Source: Burkholderiales bacterium
GTDB taxonomy: Bacteria > Pseudomonadota > Gammaproteobacteria > Burkholderiales > Burkholderiaceae
Direction of reading: 5' to 3'
Length of the DNA: 64,000 nt
Assembly (NCBI GenBank): GCA_026225235.1
Contig: JAMFSK010000115.1
Location: 1 to 64,000 of the forward strand
The notes under the pieces are model-generated. The model did not search any database, had not been told where the DNA came from, and was given only the letters and a program-made list of their open reading frames with translations. This document shows, one piece after another, positions 27,547 through 36,205 of the stretch; position 1 is the first letter of the stretch, and every line of letters begins with the position of its first letter. The translations under genes and the position numbers were made by a program.

Positions 27547-28002
27547 ATGACCACCCTCGCAATCAACGGACAGAATCACGACGTCGACGTCCCCCCGGAA
27601 ATGCCGCTGCTCTGGGTCCTCCGCGACGTCGTCGGCCTCACTGGCACCAAATTCGGCTGCGGCATTGCGCAGTGCGGCGCGTGTACCGTGCACCTCGACG
27701 GTCAGGCGGTGCGCTCGTGCGTGACGCCGGTCGTTGCGGTCGGCAATCGCAAGATCACCACGATTGAAGCCGTCGGCGAGACGCCGGCCGGCAAGAAGGT
27801 TCAGCAAGCCTGGGTGCAGCTCGACGTGGTGCAGTGCGGCTACTGTCAGTCCGGGCAGGTGATGTCGGCCACGGCGCTCGTCGCCAGCAACGCGAACCCG
27901 AGCGACGCCGATATCGATGCCGCCATGTCGGGCAATATCTGCCGCTGTGGCACCTATAACCGGATTCGTGCAGCCATCAAGCACGCGGCCAAGGAGGCAT
28001 GA
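27547..28002 (+). CDS. iorA: Molybdenum hydroxylase small subunit, [2Fe-2S] protein (IorA-like)
   Basis: 151 residues with the two iron-sulfur sites of the xanthine oxidase family: plant-type ferredoxin [15 protein letters not shown] plus a later Cys (RSCVTP), and the C-terminal four-Cys helical domain [10 protein letters not shown] and [12 protein letters not shown] is placed correctly before the ATG. It passes electrons from the molybdenum centre of the large subunit to an acceptor. The downstream gene starts one base after its TGA, so the two are translationally linked. Confidence 0.9.
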   Translation: MTTLAINGQNHDVDVPPEMPLLWVLRDVVGLTGTKFGCGIAQCGACTVHLDGQAVRSCVTPVVAVGNRKITTIEAVGETPAGKKVQQAWVQLDVVQCGYCQSGQVMSATALVASNANPSDADIDAAMSGNICRCGTYNRIRAAIKHAAKEA

Positions 28003-28003
28003 C

Positions 28004-30271
28004 ATGTCCCAAGGTCTTCTTGATGCACAAGCCGGTTCGGTCGATAGCCTGAATGCAGGAGCCCATAGCCCTGGGCGCCGCGCCCGTGGACTGGATGCGC
28101 CGGGTCGGCGCAGCTTCCTCAAACTCGGCCTGACGATCGGCGCCGCCGCAAGCGGTGGGATGTTGCTCGGTTTCAGCCTGTCGGCAAATGCCGATGGCAA
28201 GGCGAACGGCAGCGTGGTCGAGGGCGACGGCGCCGTTGCGCCGAGCGGCACGTTCGCGCCGAACGCATTTATCCGCATCGATACATCGGGCGTGGTCTCG
28301 CTCGTGATGCCCAAGGTCGAGATGGGCCAGGGCGTCTATACGTCAATTCCCATGCTGCTCGCCGAAGAACTCGAAGTGCCGCTCGATTCGGTTCTGCTCG
28401 AACACGCCCCGCCTGACGCCGCACTCTACGGCGACCCCTTGCTAGGGGGGCAGTTGACCGGCGGTTCGACATCGATTCGTTATGCATGGGAACCGCTTCG
28501 CCGCGCCGGTGCCACCGCGCGTGTCTTGCTGATCAGCGCTGCGGCAAAACAATGGGATGTCGACCCGGCGAGCTGCGCGGCTGACGCGGGTTCCGTCGTT
28601 CACGCGCAGAGCGGGCGGAAGATCGGATATGGCGAGCTCGTCACGGCTGCTTCTGCATTACCCGTGCCGACCAATGTGCCGCTCAAGGATCCGTCGACGT
28701 TCAAGCTGATCGGCAAGCCGACGAAGCGCCTCGACTCGCCCGAAAAGGTCAACGGTCGCGCACAGTTCGGCATGGACGTGCAGGTGCCCGACATGGTCTA
28801 CGCAGCGATCGTCAACTGCCCGGTGCTCGGCGGCACGCTCGTGAGCGTCGACGACTCGATCGCGCTGAAGACGCCGGGTGTGACGCAGGTCGTCAAGACC
28901 GACAACACGGTGGCGGTGATCGGCAAGCACACGTGGGCAGCAAAAGCGGGTGCGTCCGCGTTGAACATCACCTGGCACGAAGGCGAACATGCCGGTCTGT
29001 CGACGCGCGACATCGTCGACGACCTGGCGCGCGCTTCGCAACGTGACGGCGGCGTGGCGCGTAACGATGGCGATGTCGCCAAGGCCTTCTCACAGGCGGC
29101 CAAGCGCATCGATGTGGTCTATCAGCAACCCTTCCTCGCACACGCGACGATGGAGCCGATGAATTGCACGGTGCATGTGACAGCCGACAGTTGCGAGATC
29201 TGGGTGGGCACGCAGGTCCCGACGCGCGCGGTCGATGTCGCAGCCAAGCTCACGGGCCTGAGCGCCGACAAGATCACGCTGCACAACTTCCTGATCGGTG
29301 GCGGTTTCGGACGCCGGCTCGAAGTCGACGGGGTTGCGCAGGCCGTCAAGATCGGCATGCAGGTCAAGACGCCGGTCAAAGTGATCTGGACGCGCGAAGA
29401 AGACGTGCAGCACGATATGTATCGGCCGTACTACTACGATCGGATCTCGGCTGGACTCGATGCAAACGGCAAGCCGATTGCCTGGCAGCACCGGATCGTT
29501 GGTTCGTCGATCCTCGCGCGCTTCGCGCCGCCGGCCTACAAGAACGGGGTCGACCCCGATGCGGTCGAGGTCGCGTCGACGCTGCCCTATGACCTGCCGA
29601 ACCAGCACATCGACTATGTGAGGCAGGAACCGCGCAGCATCCCGACCGCGTTCTGGCGTGGCGTGGGTCCGACCCGCAGCACCTTTGTCGTCGAGAGCTT
29701 TATGGATGAGCTCGCGGTTGAAACGAAGACCGACCCGGTGGCCTACCGTCGCGCCCTGTTGGGCAAGTCACCTCGGGCGTTGAATGTGCTCAACGTGGCT
29801 TCATCGGCGGCGGGCTGGGGTCAGCCGCTCAAGGCGGGGCAAGGCCGCGGCGTCTCGGTGATGAACGCGTTCGGCAGCTTCTTCAGCATCGTGGTCGAGC
29901 TGACGGTCGACAAGGGACAGGTCAAGGTCGACCGTGTCGTGTGTGCGGTCGATTGCGGCCATGTGGTGAACCCGGAGACGATCGAGGCCCAGATCGAGGG
30001 CGGCGTGATCTTCGGCATTACCGCGGCGCTGTATAGCGAGGTCACGATCAAGGACGGTCGCGTCGAACAGAGCAACTTCACCGACTATCGGATCTTACGG
30101 ATGAGTGAGGCGCCGCCGGTGGAACTGCATCTGGTGGCGAGCACCGAGGCGCCGGGCGGCATCGGTGAACCGGGCACTGCCGCACTCGGGGCCGCGTTGG
30201 CGAACGCCATCTACTCGGCAACGGGCAAGCGCTTGCGGCAAATGCCGGTCGGGCGTCAACTGGAAGCATGA
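28004..30271 (+). CDS. iorB: Molybdenum hydroxylase large subunit (IorB-like, isoquinoline/aldehyde oxidoreductase)
   Basis: 755 residues; AAGGAGG precedes the ATG at 28004. The N-terminus carries a twin-arginine signal (RRSFLKLGLTIGAAASGG, 35-52), so the folded cofactor-loaded enzyme may be exported. Duplicated MoCo-binding modules follow: VEMGQGVYTSIPMLLAEELEV, TGGSTSIRYAWEPLR, IGGGFGRRLEVDGV, WRGVGPTRSTFVVESFMDELA and, near the end, GGIGEPGTAALGAALANA with the catalytic Glu of the family in GEPG. No MoCo-insertion chaperone (XdhC type) is adjacent. The natural substrate may be an N-heterocycle or an aldehyde. Confidence 0.9.
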   Translation: MSQGLLDAQAGSVDSLNAGAHSPGRRARGLDAPGRRSFLKLGLTIGAAASGGMLLGFSLSANADGKANGSVVEGDGAVAPSGTFAPNAFIRIDTSGVVSLVMPKVEMGQGVYTSIPMLLAEELEVPLDSVLLEHAPPDAALYGDPLLGGQLTGGSTSIRYAWEPLRRAGATARVLLISAAAKQWDVDPASCAADAGSVVHAQSGRKIGYGELVTAASALPVPTNVPLKDPSTFKLIGKPTKRLDSPEKVNGRAQFGMDVQVPDMVYAAIVNCPVLGGTLVSVDDSIALKTPGVTQVVKTDNTVAVIGKHTWAAKAGASALNITWHEGEHAGLSTRDIVDDLARASQRDGGVARNDGDVAKAFSQAAKRIDVVYQQPFLAHATMEPMNCTVHVTADSCEIWVGTQVPTRAVDVAAKLTGLSADKITLHNFLIGGGFGRRLEVDGVAQAVKIGMQVKTPVKVIWTREEDVQHDMYRPYYYDRISAGLDANGKPIAWQHRIVGSSILARFAPPAYKNGVDPDAVEVASTLPYDLPNQHIDYVRQEPRSIPTAFWRGVGPTRSTFVVESFMDELAVETKTDPVAYRRALLGKSPRALNVLNVASSAAGWGQPLKAGQGRGVSVMNAFGSFFSIVVELTVDKGQVKVDRVVCAVDCGHVVNPETIEAQIEGGVIFGITAALYSEVTIKDGRVEQSNFTDYRILRMSEAPPVELHLVASTEAPGGIGEPGTAALGAALANAIYSATGKRLRQMPVGRQLEA

Positions 30272-30279
30272 TGAAACAA

Positions 30280-30311
30280 TGCCCGGGCCCCACGTCGTGG
30301 GGTACCGGGCA
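30280..30311. terminator. Strong hairpin between convergent iorB and ppk2
   Basis: Two stacked stems, TGCCCGG with CCGGGCA and CCCCAC with GTGGGG around a GTC loop, fill the 72-base gap. Read leftward the hairpin is followed by TTGTTTC, so it should stop ppk2 transcripts and probably iorB transcripts as well. Confidence 0.7.
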
Positions 30312-30343
30312 TTCAGAGCAACGGCTGCGATCGCTGCGGCGCG

Positions 30344-31270
30344 TCAGTAGTACGTGGGCACCAGCATGGATTCCGGCACCGGGTGGCGCAGATAGTCGTC
30401 ATGATGCTCGCGCGCCGGCAGCACAATGGTCGAATGCTGGACTTCGCCGTAAGGCACCTGGTCAAGCAGATGGCGGATGCAGTTCAACCGCGCACGCTTC
30501 TTGTCGACGGCCTGGATTACCCACCACGGCGCTTCGGGAATATGCGAGCGCTGCAGCATGACTTCCTTCGCTTGCGTATAGCGTTCCCAGCGGCGACGGC
30601 TTTCGAGGTCCATCGGGCTCAGTTTCCACTGTTTGAGCGGATCCTGGATGCGGGCCTGGAAGCGTGTTTCCTGCTCGTCGTCCGTGATCGAGAACCAGTA
30701 CTTGACGATCTGGATGCCGCTGCGCACCAGCATCTTCTCGAACTCCGGCACTGAGCGGAAAAACTCTTCGTATTCAGCGTCCGTACAAAAGTCCATCACG
30801 CGTTCGACGCCCGCACGGTTGTACCAGCTGCGGTCGAACAGCACGATCTCACCGCCCGCGGGCAAATGCTGGGCGTAGCGCTGGAAGTACCATTGGGTGC
30901 GTTCGCGGTTGTTCGGCGCCGGCAGGGCGGCGACGCGGCATACACGCGGGTTGAGGCGCTGGGTGATGCGCTTGATCGCACCGCCCTTGCCGGCCGCATC
31001 GCGGCCTTCGAAGATCACGACGAGACGGTGGCCGGTGTGTACCACCCAGTCTTGCAGCTTGACCAGTTCGCCTTGCAGGCGAAACAGCTCCTTGAAATAC
31101 ATCCGGCGGGTTTCGCGCGCTTCCTCGTCGAATGCCTCGTCGCCATGCAGAAGCCGGTCATCGACCTCCATCTCGAGCTCTTCGTCATAGCTGTCGATCA
31201 GGTCATCGTGGAGGCGACGCTGGCGCGCCGCCAGCGCCTCGTCCTTCGTCTGAAAGTCTTGCTCGCTCAT
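30344..31270 (-). CDS. ppk2: Polyphosphate kinase 2 (PPK2)
   Basis: 308 residues; AAGGAG precedes the ATG at 31270. The core is a P-loop kinase: Walker A VIFEGRDAAGKGGAIKRI, the lid region RERTQWYFQRYAQHLPAGGEIVLFDRSWYNRAGVERVM with the Walker B Asp, and YWFSITDDEQETRFQAR. The N-terminal acidic helical extension (about 1-65) is usual in proteobacterial class I enzymes, which transfer phosphate between polyphosphate and nucleoside diphosphates. The gene stands alone. Confidence 0.95.
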   Translation of the reverse strand: MSEQDFQTKDEALAARQRRLHDDLIDSYDEELEMEVDDRLLHGDEAFDEEARETRRMYFKELFRLQGELVKLQDWVVHTGHRLVVIFEGRDAAGKGGAIKRITQRLNPRVCRVAALPAPNNRERTQWYFQRYAQHLPAGGEIVLFDRSWYNRAGVERVMDFCTDAEYEEFFRSVPEFEKMLVRSGIQIVKYWFSITDDEQETRFQARIQDPLKQWKLSPMDLESRRRWERYTQAKEVMLQRSHIPEAPWWVIQAVDKKRARLNCIRHLLDQVPYGEVQHSTIVLPAREHHDDYLRHPVPESMLVPTYY

Positions 31271-31390
31271 CGCGCTTCTCCTTTCGATCGGGTCTCTCGG
31301 ACGCGGCACGGGCGCGTGCGCACAAGACGCCGAGCCTCATAGTATCCGAGCCCGAAGTGTCAGACGTATTACGAAAGGGTCAGGCGCGTG

Positions 31391-31413
31391 GGCGGCCCGG
31401 CTAGCGGGCCGCC
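31391..31413 (-). terminator. Hairpin after the aldo/keto reductase gene
   Basis: A perfect 9-bp stem, GGCGGCCCG with CGGGCCGCC, closes a 5-base loop (GCTAG). It starts 10 bases after the leftward gene ends at 31423. No clear T tract follows on either strand. Confidence 0.5.
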
Positions 31414-31422
31414 GTGCTCCGT

Positions 31423-32403
31423 TCATTTGAAACCGGTGACTTCGTGCGGAACGTAAAGCTCTTCCAAACGGGTAATTTCGTCGGGCGTGAGCTTGAGCGA
31501 GACCGCGGCGATGGCGTCGTCGAGATGTTCCATCTTCGTGGCGCCGACGATCGGCGCGGTGATCTCGGACTTCTGCAGCACCCAGGCGAGCGCGACCTGC
31601 GCGCGCGGCACACCGCGCTGTTGCGCGATCTCGGCGACACGCTCGACGATCTGGCGGTCCGCATCGGCGGTATCCACATACAGGGTACGGCCAAACTCAT
31701 CGGTTTCCGAGCGGGCGCTCTTGGTGTCCCAATCGCGCGTCAGGCGGCCGCGGGCGAGCGGGCTCCAGGGAATCACGGCGATACCCTCGGTCGCGCACAG
31801 CGGCAGCATCTCGCGTTCTTCCTCGCGGTAGAGCAGGTTCACATAGTTCTGCATCGTCACGAAGCGCGTCCAGTTGTGGCGTTCGGCCACATGCAGGGCC
31901 TTCGAGAACTGCCACGCGTACATCGACGAAGCGCCGATATAGCGGGCTTTGCCGGCCTTGACCACATCGTGCAGCGCTTCCATCGTTTCCTCGATGGGCG
32001 TCTCGTAGTCCCAGCGATGGATCTGATAGAGGTCGACGTAGTCCGTGCCGAGACGGCGCAGGCTCGCGTCGATTTCCGACATGATCGCCTTGCGCGACAG
32101 GCCGGCACCATTGGCGCCTGCGTGCATGCGGCCATTGACCTTGGTCGCGAGCACGATCTCGTCGCGGTTCGCAAAGTCGCGCAGGGCGCGGCCGACGATC
32201 TCTTCGCTCGTGCCGTCCGAATAGACGTTCGCTGTATCGAAGAAGTTGATGCCGGCTTCGACCGCGCGCTGAATAAATGGGCGCGCGTCGTCGTTGTCGA
32301 GCACCCACGGATGCGTGCCGCGTTCGGGCACGCCGTAGCTCATGCACCCCAGGCAAATGCGTGAAACATCGGCCCCCGTACGACCCAGTTTGGTGAATTC
32401 CAT
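31423..32403 (-). CDS. Aldo/keto reductase (YajO/AKR family)
   Basis: 326 residues from the ATG at 32403, with GGAGGAG upstream. TIM-barrel AKR motifs: FTKLGRTGADVSRICLGCMSYG, GINFFDTANVYSDGTSEEIVG with the catalytic Asp and Tyr, IVLATKVNG with the Lys, LYQIHRWD with the His, and the NADPH-binding IPWSPLARGRLTR and IVGATKMEHLDDAI. Physiological substrate unknown. It is encoded next to a LysR gene on the same strand about 164 bases upstream of it in transcription order. Confidence 0.9.
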   Translation of the reverse strand: MEFTKLGRTGADVSRICLGCMSYGVPERGTHPWVLDNDDARPFIQRAVEAGINFFDTANVYSDGTSEEIVGRALRDFANRDEIVLATKVNGRMHAGANGAGLSRKAIMSEIDASLRRLGTDYVDLYQIHRWDYETPIEETMEALHDVVKAGKARYIGASSMYAWQFSKALHVAERHNWTRFVTMQNYVNLLYREEEREMLPLCATEGIAVIPWSPLARGRLTRDWDTKSARSETDEFGRTLYVDTADADRQIVERVAEIAQQRGVPRAQVALAWVLQKSEITAPIVGATKMEHLDDAIAAVSLKLTPDEITRLEELYVPHEVTGFK

Positions 32404-32567
32404 CCTGCCGCTCCTCCGCAACGTTTTTTGAGCGCGCGATGCGCATCAAGCCGAAGATTATCAGCAGCGACAGAATGGGCTTCAATGAGCCTGCGCGCAA
32501 CACAGTGTGAAGCGTTGCTTATCAGTGGGGCCCCGGGGAACACTGAAAGTTCATCGAAAGACACGCA

Positions 32568-33470
32568 TCAACGCATCCAGCCCGTGTCAACCTGGTGCAT
32601 GACAAAGTCGATGAAAGTCCGCACGCGGGCCGGCAACTGGCTGCGCTGCGGGTAATACATATACTGGCCCAGCCGGCTCGTCGCGAACTCCGGCAGGACT
32701 CGCACCAGGGCCCCTTCGGCGATGTCCTCGGCGATCATGTACTCGGGCAGTTGCCCGATACCCAGGCCCGCGCGCACCGCCCGGACCTCGGCTTCCACAT
32801 GGTTGACGCTGATCACGGCGGGCACATCCTGGTAAATGAAGTCGCCATCGATCTGCAACTCCCAGGGGACCAACCGCCCCGTGTTCGGATGACGAAAGCC
32901 CGTGCAACGATGCGTGAGCAGGTCGGCCAGGCTCTTTGGCGTGCCATGCTCGCTCAAGTACTCAGGCGATGCGCAAATCGACAAGCGGATCGGACCGAGC
33001 GAGCGGGCAATCAGATTTGCGCTGGGCTCATTGCCCGAACGAAAGCCGACATCGATCTTGGCAGTAATGAGGTCGGTAAACTGATCCTCGAACAACAGAT
33101 CGAAATGAATGTCGGGGTAATGCACCTGAAACTCGCGCAGCAGCGGGATCAGTTTCCGGTTGCCGAACGAATGAGAGGCAGCGAGCCGGATCACCCCCGC
33201 GACATCCTGCTTGCTGTACTTGGTCTGGTCCATCGCCTCGTCAAGGAGGCGCAGCCCGGCGTCGGCGAGCTCGAAAAGCCGGGCGCCTTCATCGGTGAGA
33301 CTGACCTTGCGCGTGCTGCGATTCAACAATCTCACCCCGAGGTGTTGCTCGAGCTGGGCAATCGCGCGACTGACCGCTGGCGGCGTGAGCCCGACGGCCA
33401 GTGCGGCTTGCGTAAAACTGCGTGTGCGCGCAACGCTGAGGAAAATCGAAAGAACGCGAGTCTGATCCAT
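32568..33470 (-). CDS. LysR-family transcriptional regulator
   Basis: 300 residues of the CrgA/PA4174-like branch (DQTRVLSIFLSVARTRSFTQAALAVGLTPPAVSRAIAQLE). A linker helix and effector domain follow (GVIRLAASHSFGNRKLIPLL onwards). It is on the same strand as the downstream aldo/keto reductase. Many reductases of this kind are regulated by an adjacent LysR protein, but divergence, the usual sign, is absent here. The BPSS1780-like gene ends 14 bases upstream of its start. Confidence 0.9.
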   Translation of the reverse strand: MDQTRVLSIFLSVARTRSFTQAALAVGLTPPAVSRAIAQLEQHLGVRLLNRSTRKVSLTDEGARLFELADAGLRLLDEAMDQTKYSKQDVAGVIRLAASHSFGNRKLIPLLREFQVHYPDIHFDLLFEDQFTDLITAKIDVGFRSGNEPSANLIARSLGPIRLSICASPEYLSEHGTPKSLADLLTHRCTGFRHPNTGRLVPWELQIDGDFIYQDVPAVISVNHVEAEVRAVRAGLGIGQLPEYMIAEDIAEGALVRVLPEFATSRLGQYMYYPQRSQLPARVRTFIDFVMHQVDTGWMR

Positions 33471-33483
33471 TCTGGCGCCAGTG

Positions 33484-34269
33484 TTACCGTTTCACAAACA
33501 CATCCCGGTAGCCATCATAAATCGAAAGCAACATCAGGGGCGTTAGCACGAGCGCGCTTGTCAGCAGCGGCACCGTCGCATCGATCAACACGGCGCCGGC
33601 CATCGCGACCAGGAAGAAGGCCGCGGCCGACCAGTTGCGCGCTGCGCCGTTCAGGCTCGCCATCATCGCTTCGAGCGGCGGCACGTCATGCAGCATGACG
33701 AGGGCGGGGGCGAACCATGCCGAGGCGATCGCGATCGTGAAGATCGGCACCCCGACCATCGACTCGAGCACACCCCGCGCGCCGGCGTCGCCGCCATAGC
33801 TGATCGAGATGTTGTGGAAGCCAGTGGTCATGACCGAGGCAAGCAGCGAAGCGTTGAGCGCTGCGAACATGATCATATAGCCGATCGCCACCACGGCGCC
33901 GCTGAGCAGGCCGACTGCGAGCAGGGCATTGCTCTTGGCACGGACCGCTGCGATCACTTCGCCAAGGCCGGCCGGTCGACCATTGCGCAACCGGTCCTGA
34001 GCGTACATGAGGGCGCCGGCGAAGAGCGGGGCGATCAATACGACCAGGGGCCGCAGCATGACTTCGATCTTCAGCACGGTGATCACCGCCGCGCATGCTG
34101 CCATCAGGGCCAGCCAAAGCAGGGGTTGTACACGTGCCCCCCGCAGGCCGCTGGCGAACCACTGCGTCAGGTGGCTGGCCGAGACGGTGCGCCCGTCGAG
34201 GTAGGGCGGTTCCGGCAGGGCACGGCGATGATTTTGGTCAAACGCTTCAGTCGGGTATTCGATGTTCAT
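33484..34269 (-). CDS. BPSS1780-family integral membrane protein
   Basis: 261 residues from the ATG at 34269 (AGGAA upstream). After a hydrophilic N-terminus with the segment RTVSASHLTQWFASGLRGARVQP come about six membrane helices, ending LTPLMLLSIYDGYRDVF. This layout and the ending SxYDSYRDIF are those of a beta-proteobacterial membrane family of unknown function named after BPSS1780. The LysR gene follows after 13 bases. Confidence 0.75.
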   Translation of the reverse strand: MNIEYPTEAFDQNHRRALPEPPYLDGRTVSASHLTQWFASGLRGARVQPLLWLALMAACAAVITVLKIEVMLRPLVVLIAPLFAGALMYAQDRLRNGRPAGLGEVIAAVRAKSNALLAVGLLSGAVVAIGYMIMFAALNASLLASVMTTGFHNISISYGGDAGARGVLESMVGVPIFTIAIASAWFAPALVMLHDVPPLEAMMASLNGAARNWSAAAFFLVAMAGAVLIDATVPLLTSALVLTPLMLLSIYDGYRDVFVKR

Positions 34270-34388
34270 GATGAGTTCCTGTTTCCGTAGTGGAACAAAG
34301 CATTGAGTCACGCCCGCAGCAACAAAGAGTTGCGCAAGCCCATCACATCCAGGCGTTCATCGGGCCGGCGCCGGCCCGATGAACGGTG

Positions 34389-35585
34389 TTACGGTGCTGG
34401 CGTCCCTTCAAGGCGGGCTGTCAGCAAATCAATCTGGCTCTTGACATACCGGACCAGTCCGCGCCACGTTGCGCGGGTCAGCCAGACACACAACAGCAGG
34501 CCGACAATGCCGCCAAACAAGGCGACGAAGCCGTATGCGAGTGCGAGGCCAGACCACGAAGCGCCTGGCGCAGTTTTAAAGTGAAAGTGGTTATGCTTGC
34601 TGTCGATCGACAGTTGGTGGTTGTCGATGACGAGCGCGTCGGAGCCGCTGTTCATGGCGATGCGCGTCGGGTTGCCATGTTCATCCTGTTCGAACGACAC
34701 ATGACCGTCATCGGAATGGATGTCCCAGAACACTTTCTGCGGGTCGCTTGAATCACGTGCGACATCCACGCGGGTGCCGTCCTCGTCCTTCAGCGAGAGC
34801 ACTTTGACCGCATCGCGAGCGATACTGAAAGAGCCGTCGCTTTGCTTGGTGAGCAGGCTGCCCGCGTCGCCCGTCGAATTGATGTCGAGCTTGTTATCGT
34901 GCTTGCGCAACGAGAGCACGCCCGATTTCGTGACGATGTCGAGGTGGCTGCCGTCCGGAAGCGAGAAGACGAAACGATCACCGACAATCTTCATGTCTCT
35001 CAGCTCGGTCGGCAGACCGGCAGCCTGGGTAGACGAGGCGGGTTTGTCGTCGTCGTCGTCATCGTCATCATCATCCGAGGCGACCGCGGCCTTGGCGCCG
35101 TTCTTTTTCGCATCGTCGCTGTCGAAATCGAAATTGAAGCCGTTGCCGATAAAACTCATGGGCAGCGAATCGACATTCGGCCAGCCAAACGCCTGATGAC
35201 TGCCCAGCGTGAGGACGGTCACCAGTCCGGCGATCGCAATACCTGCCGAAGCCGCATAACCCGCCGTGAGCAGCACCAGGTAGAGCATGAAGGGCACCAG
35301 CAGGATCACATTGAGCAAGCCCAGTCCGGCGATTGACGTCACGACGCGCATCAGATTGCTAAACGATCGATGTCGTTCCCACTGCCGGTAATTGGCTTGT
35401 GCCTTGAGTTCGCGGGCGAGTTTGGCCGGGTCGCCGAGCGCGGCGATCACTTCTTCTTCACTACGGCCTGCGGCGAGCGCGTCGCCGATGTATTCGCGAT
35501 AGTCCGCGACGATCTCGTCGACTGCTTGCTTGGGCAAGCTGGCCAATTCCTGGCGCAATTGCTGGATGAATGCGTCCTGTTTCAT
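34389..35585 (-). CDS. HAAS/DUF1700-domain membrane protein with adhesin-like (DUF4097-type) beta region
   Basis: 398 residues. Residues 1-70 are the HAAS helical domain (FIQQLRQELASLPKQAVDEIVADYREYIGDALAAGRSEEEVIAALGDPAKLA) always found with PadR partners. Two membrane helices follow (about 79-130), then a linker with ten consecutive Asp (171-180). A beta-rich region (190-345) follows, with repeating DGSHLDIVTKSGVLSL and DGSFSIARDAVKVLSL patterns, and a final membrane helix near 350-373. It overlaps the PadR gene by 4 bases (ATGA), so both are made together. These pairs are thought to respond to envelope or antibiotic stress; role here is inferred. Confidence 0.8.
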   Translation of the reverse strand: MKQDAFIQQLRQELASLPKQAVDEIVADYREYIGDALAAGRSEEEVIAALGDPAKLARELKAQANYRQWERHRSFSNLMRVVTSIAGLGLLNVILLVPFMLYLVLLTAGYAASAGIAIAGLVTVLTLGSHQAFGWPNVDSLPMSFIGNGFNFDFDSDDAKKNGAKAAVASDDDDDDDDDDKPASSTQAAGLPTELRDMKIVGDRFVFSLPDGSHLDIVTKSGVLSLRKHDNKLDINSTGDAGSLLTKQSDGSFSIARDAVKVLSLKDEDGTRVDVARDSSDPQKVFWDIHSDDGHVSFEQDEHGNPTRIAMNSGSDALVIDNHQLSIDSKHNHFHFKTAPGASWSGLALAYGFVALFGGIVGLLLCVWLTRATWRGLVRYVKSQIDLLTARLEGTPAP

Positions 35586-35923
35586 TTCTGTTCCCCTGCT
35601 TTTTGTCCGGTGCCTGCCAGCGCGAGCACCCCGTTGACCTCGATGACGAACTCGGCCCACTCGATTTCCATTTCGAGCAAACTGCGGCGGCCCAGCGCCG
35701 TCAGCGAGTAATACTTGCGCGGTGGCCCGGAGCTCGACTCGACCAGATACGTCGACACCCAGGATTCCGCCTGCAATCTGCGCATCAGCGGATAAATCGT
35801 GCCTTCGCTGATTTCCATCGTTTGTGACAGGGTCGATACCAATTCATAGGCATAGCTATCTCCGTGTGCGAGTACGGCAAGTACGCACATGTCGAGCGTT
35901 CCTTTTTTTAACTGTGTCTTCAT
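35582..35923 (-). CDS. PadR-family transcriptional regulator
   Basis: 113 residues: the winged helix MKTQLKKGTLDMCVLAVLAHGDSYAYELVSTLS, then ISEGTIYPLMRRLQAESWVSTYLVESSSGPPRKYYSLTALGRRSLLEM, and a short C-terminal dimerisation helix (PadR-s1 type). The first gene of a two-gene operon with the HAAS membrane protein, translationally coupled. The 280 bases upstream hold several palindromes that are good operator candidates, consistent with the autoregulation common in this family. Confidence 0.9.
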   Translation of the reverse strand: MKTQLKKGTLDMCVLAVLAHGDSYAYELVSTLSQTMEISEGTIYPLMRRLQAESWVSTYLVESSSGPPRKYYSLTALGRRSLLEMEIEWAEFVIEVNGVLALAGTGQKAGEQK

Positions 35924-35953
35924 TCACTCATGCCCACATGGAGGTGCGCATCA

Positions 35954-36060
35954 CAAGGTACCTTGCTATGCACTGAACCTTGATACAACTTGGGCTCGCC
36001 AAAACATAACTGCACTGTAGCAGCCGGTATAGTTTTATGCAAGGTACTGTTCAATGCATA
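35954..36060. promoter_or_regulatory. Candidate PadR operators
   Basis: Three related elements lie just upstream of padR. CAAGGTACCTTG (35954-35965) is a perfect 12-bp palindrome. TATGCACTGAACCTTG starts at 35967. TATGCA (36036-36041) and TGCATA (36055-36060) form an inverted repeat around AAGGTAC-like sequence; its reverse strand reads TATGCATTGAAC, matching the second element. Repetition of TATGCAYTGAAC in both orientations suggests cooperative binding. Confidence 0.5.
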
Positions 36061-36073
36061 GGTGCGGCCGGCG

Positions 36074-36112
36074 CTAAAAATCCCCGGAAGGGCCGCTGGC
36101 GGCCCTTCCGGG
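36074..36112 (-). terminator. Very strong intrinsic terminator on the minus strand without a preceding gene
   Basis: Bases 36083-36112 form a perfect 14-bp stem (CCCGGAAGGGCCGC with its complement) closed by a 2-base TG. Read leftward it is followed by GGATTTTTAG, a T tract. No annotated gene on the minus strand ends here; the lipocalin gene starts at 36206 on the other strand. It would block leftward transcription from reaching padR. Confidence 0.7.
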
Positions 36113-36205
36113 CCGGAGCCCGACTTTTATCGGGAGCAGGAATACGATTTGCTTACAGTTTGCAGAGTCGCCTGTATCGGTGACAGTGACACACAAGGAG
36201 CCCTC

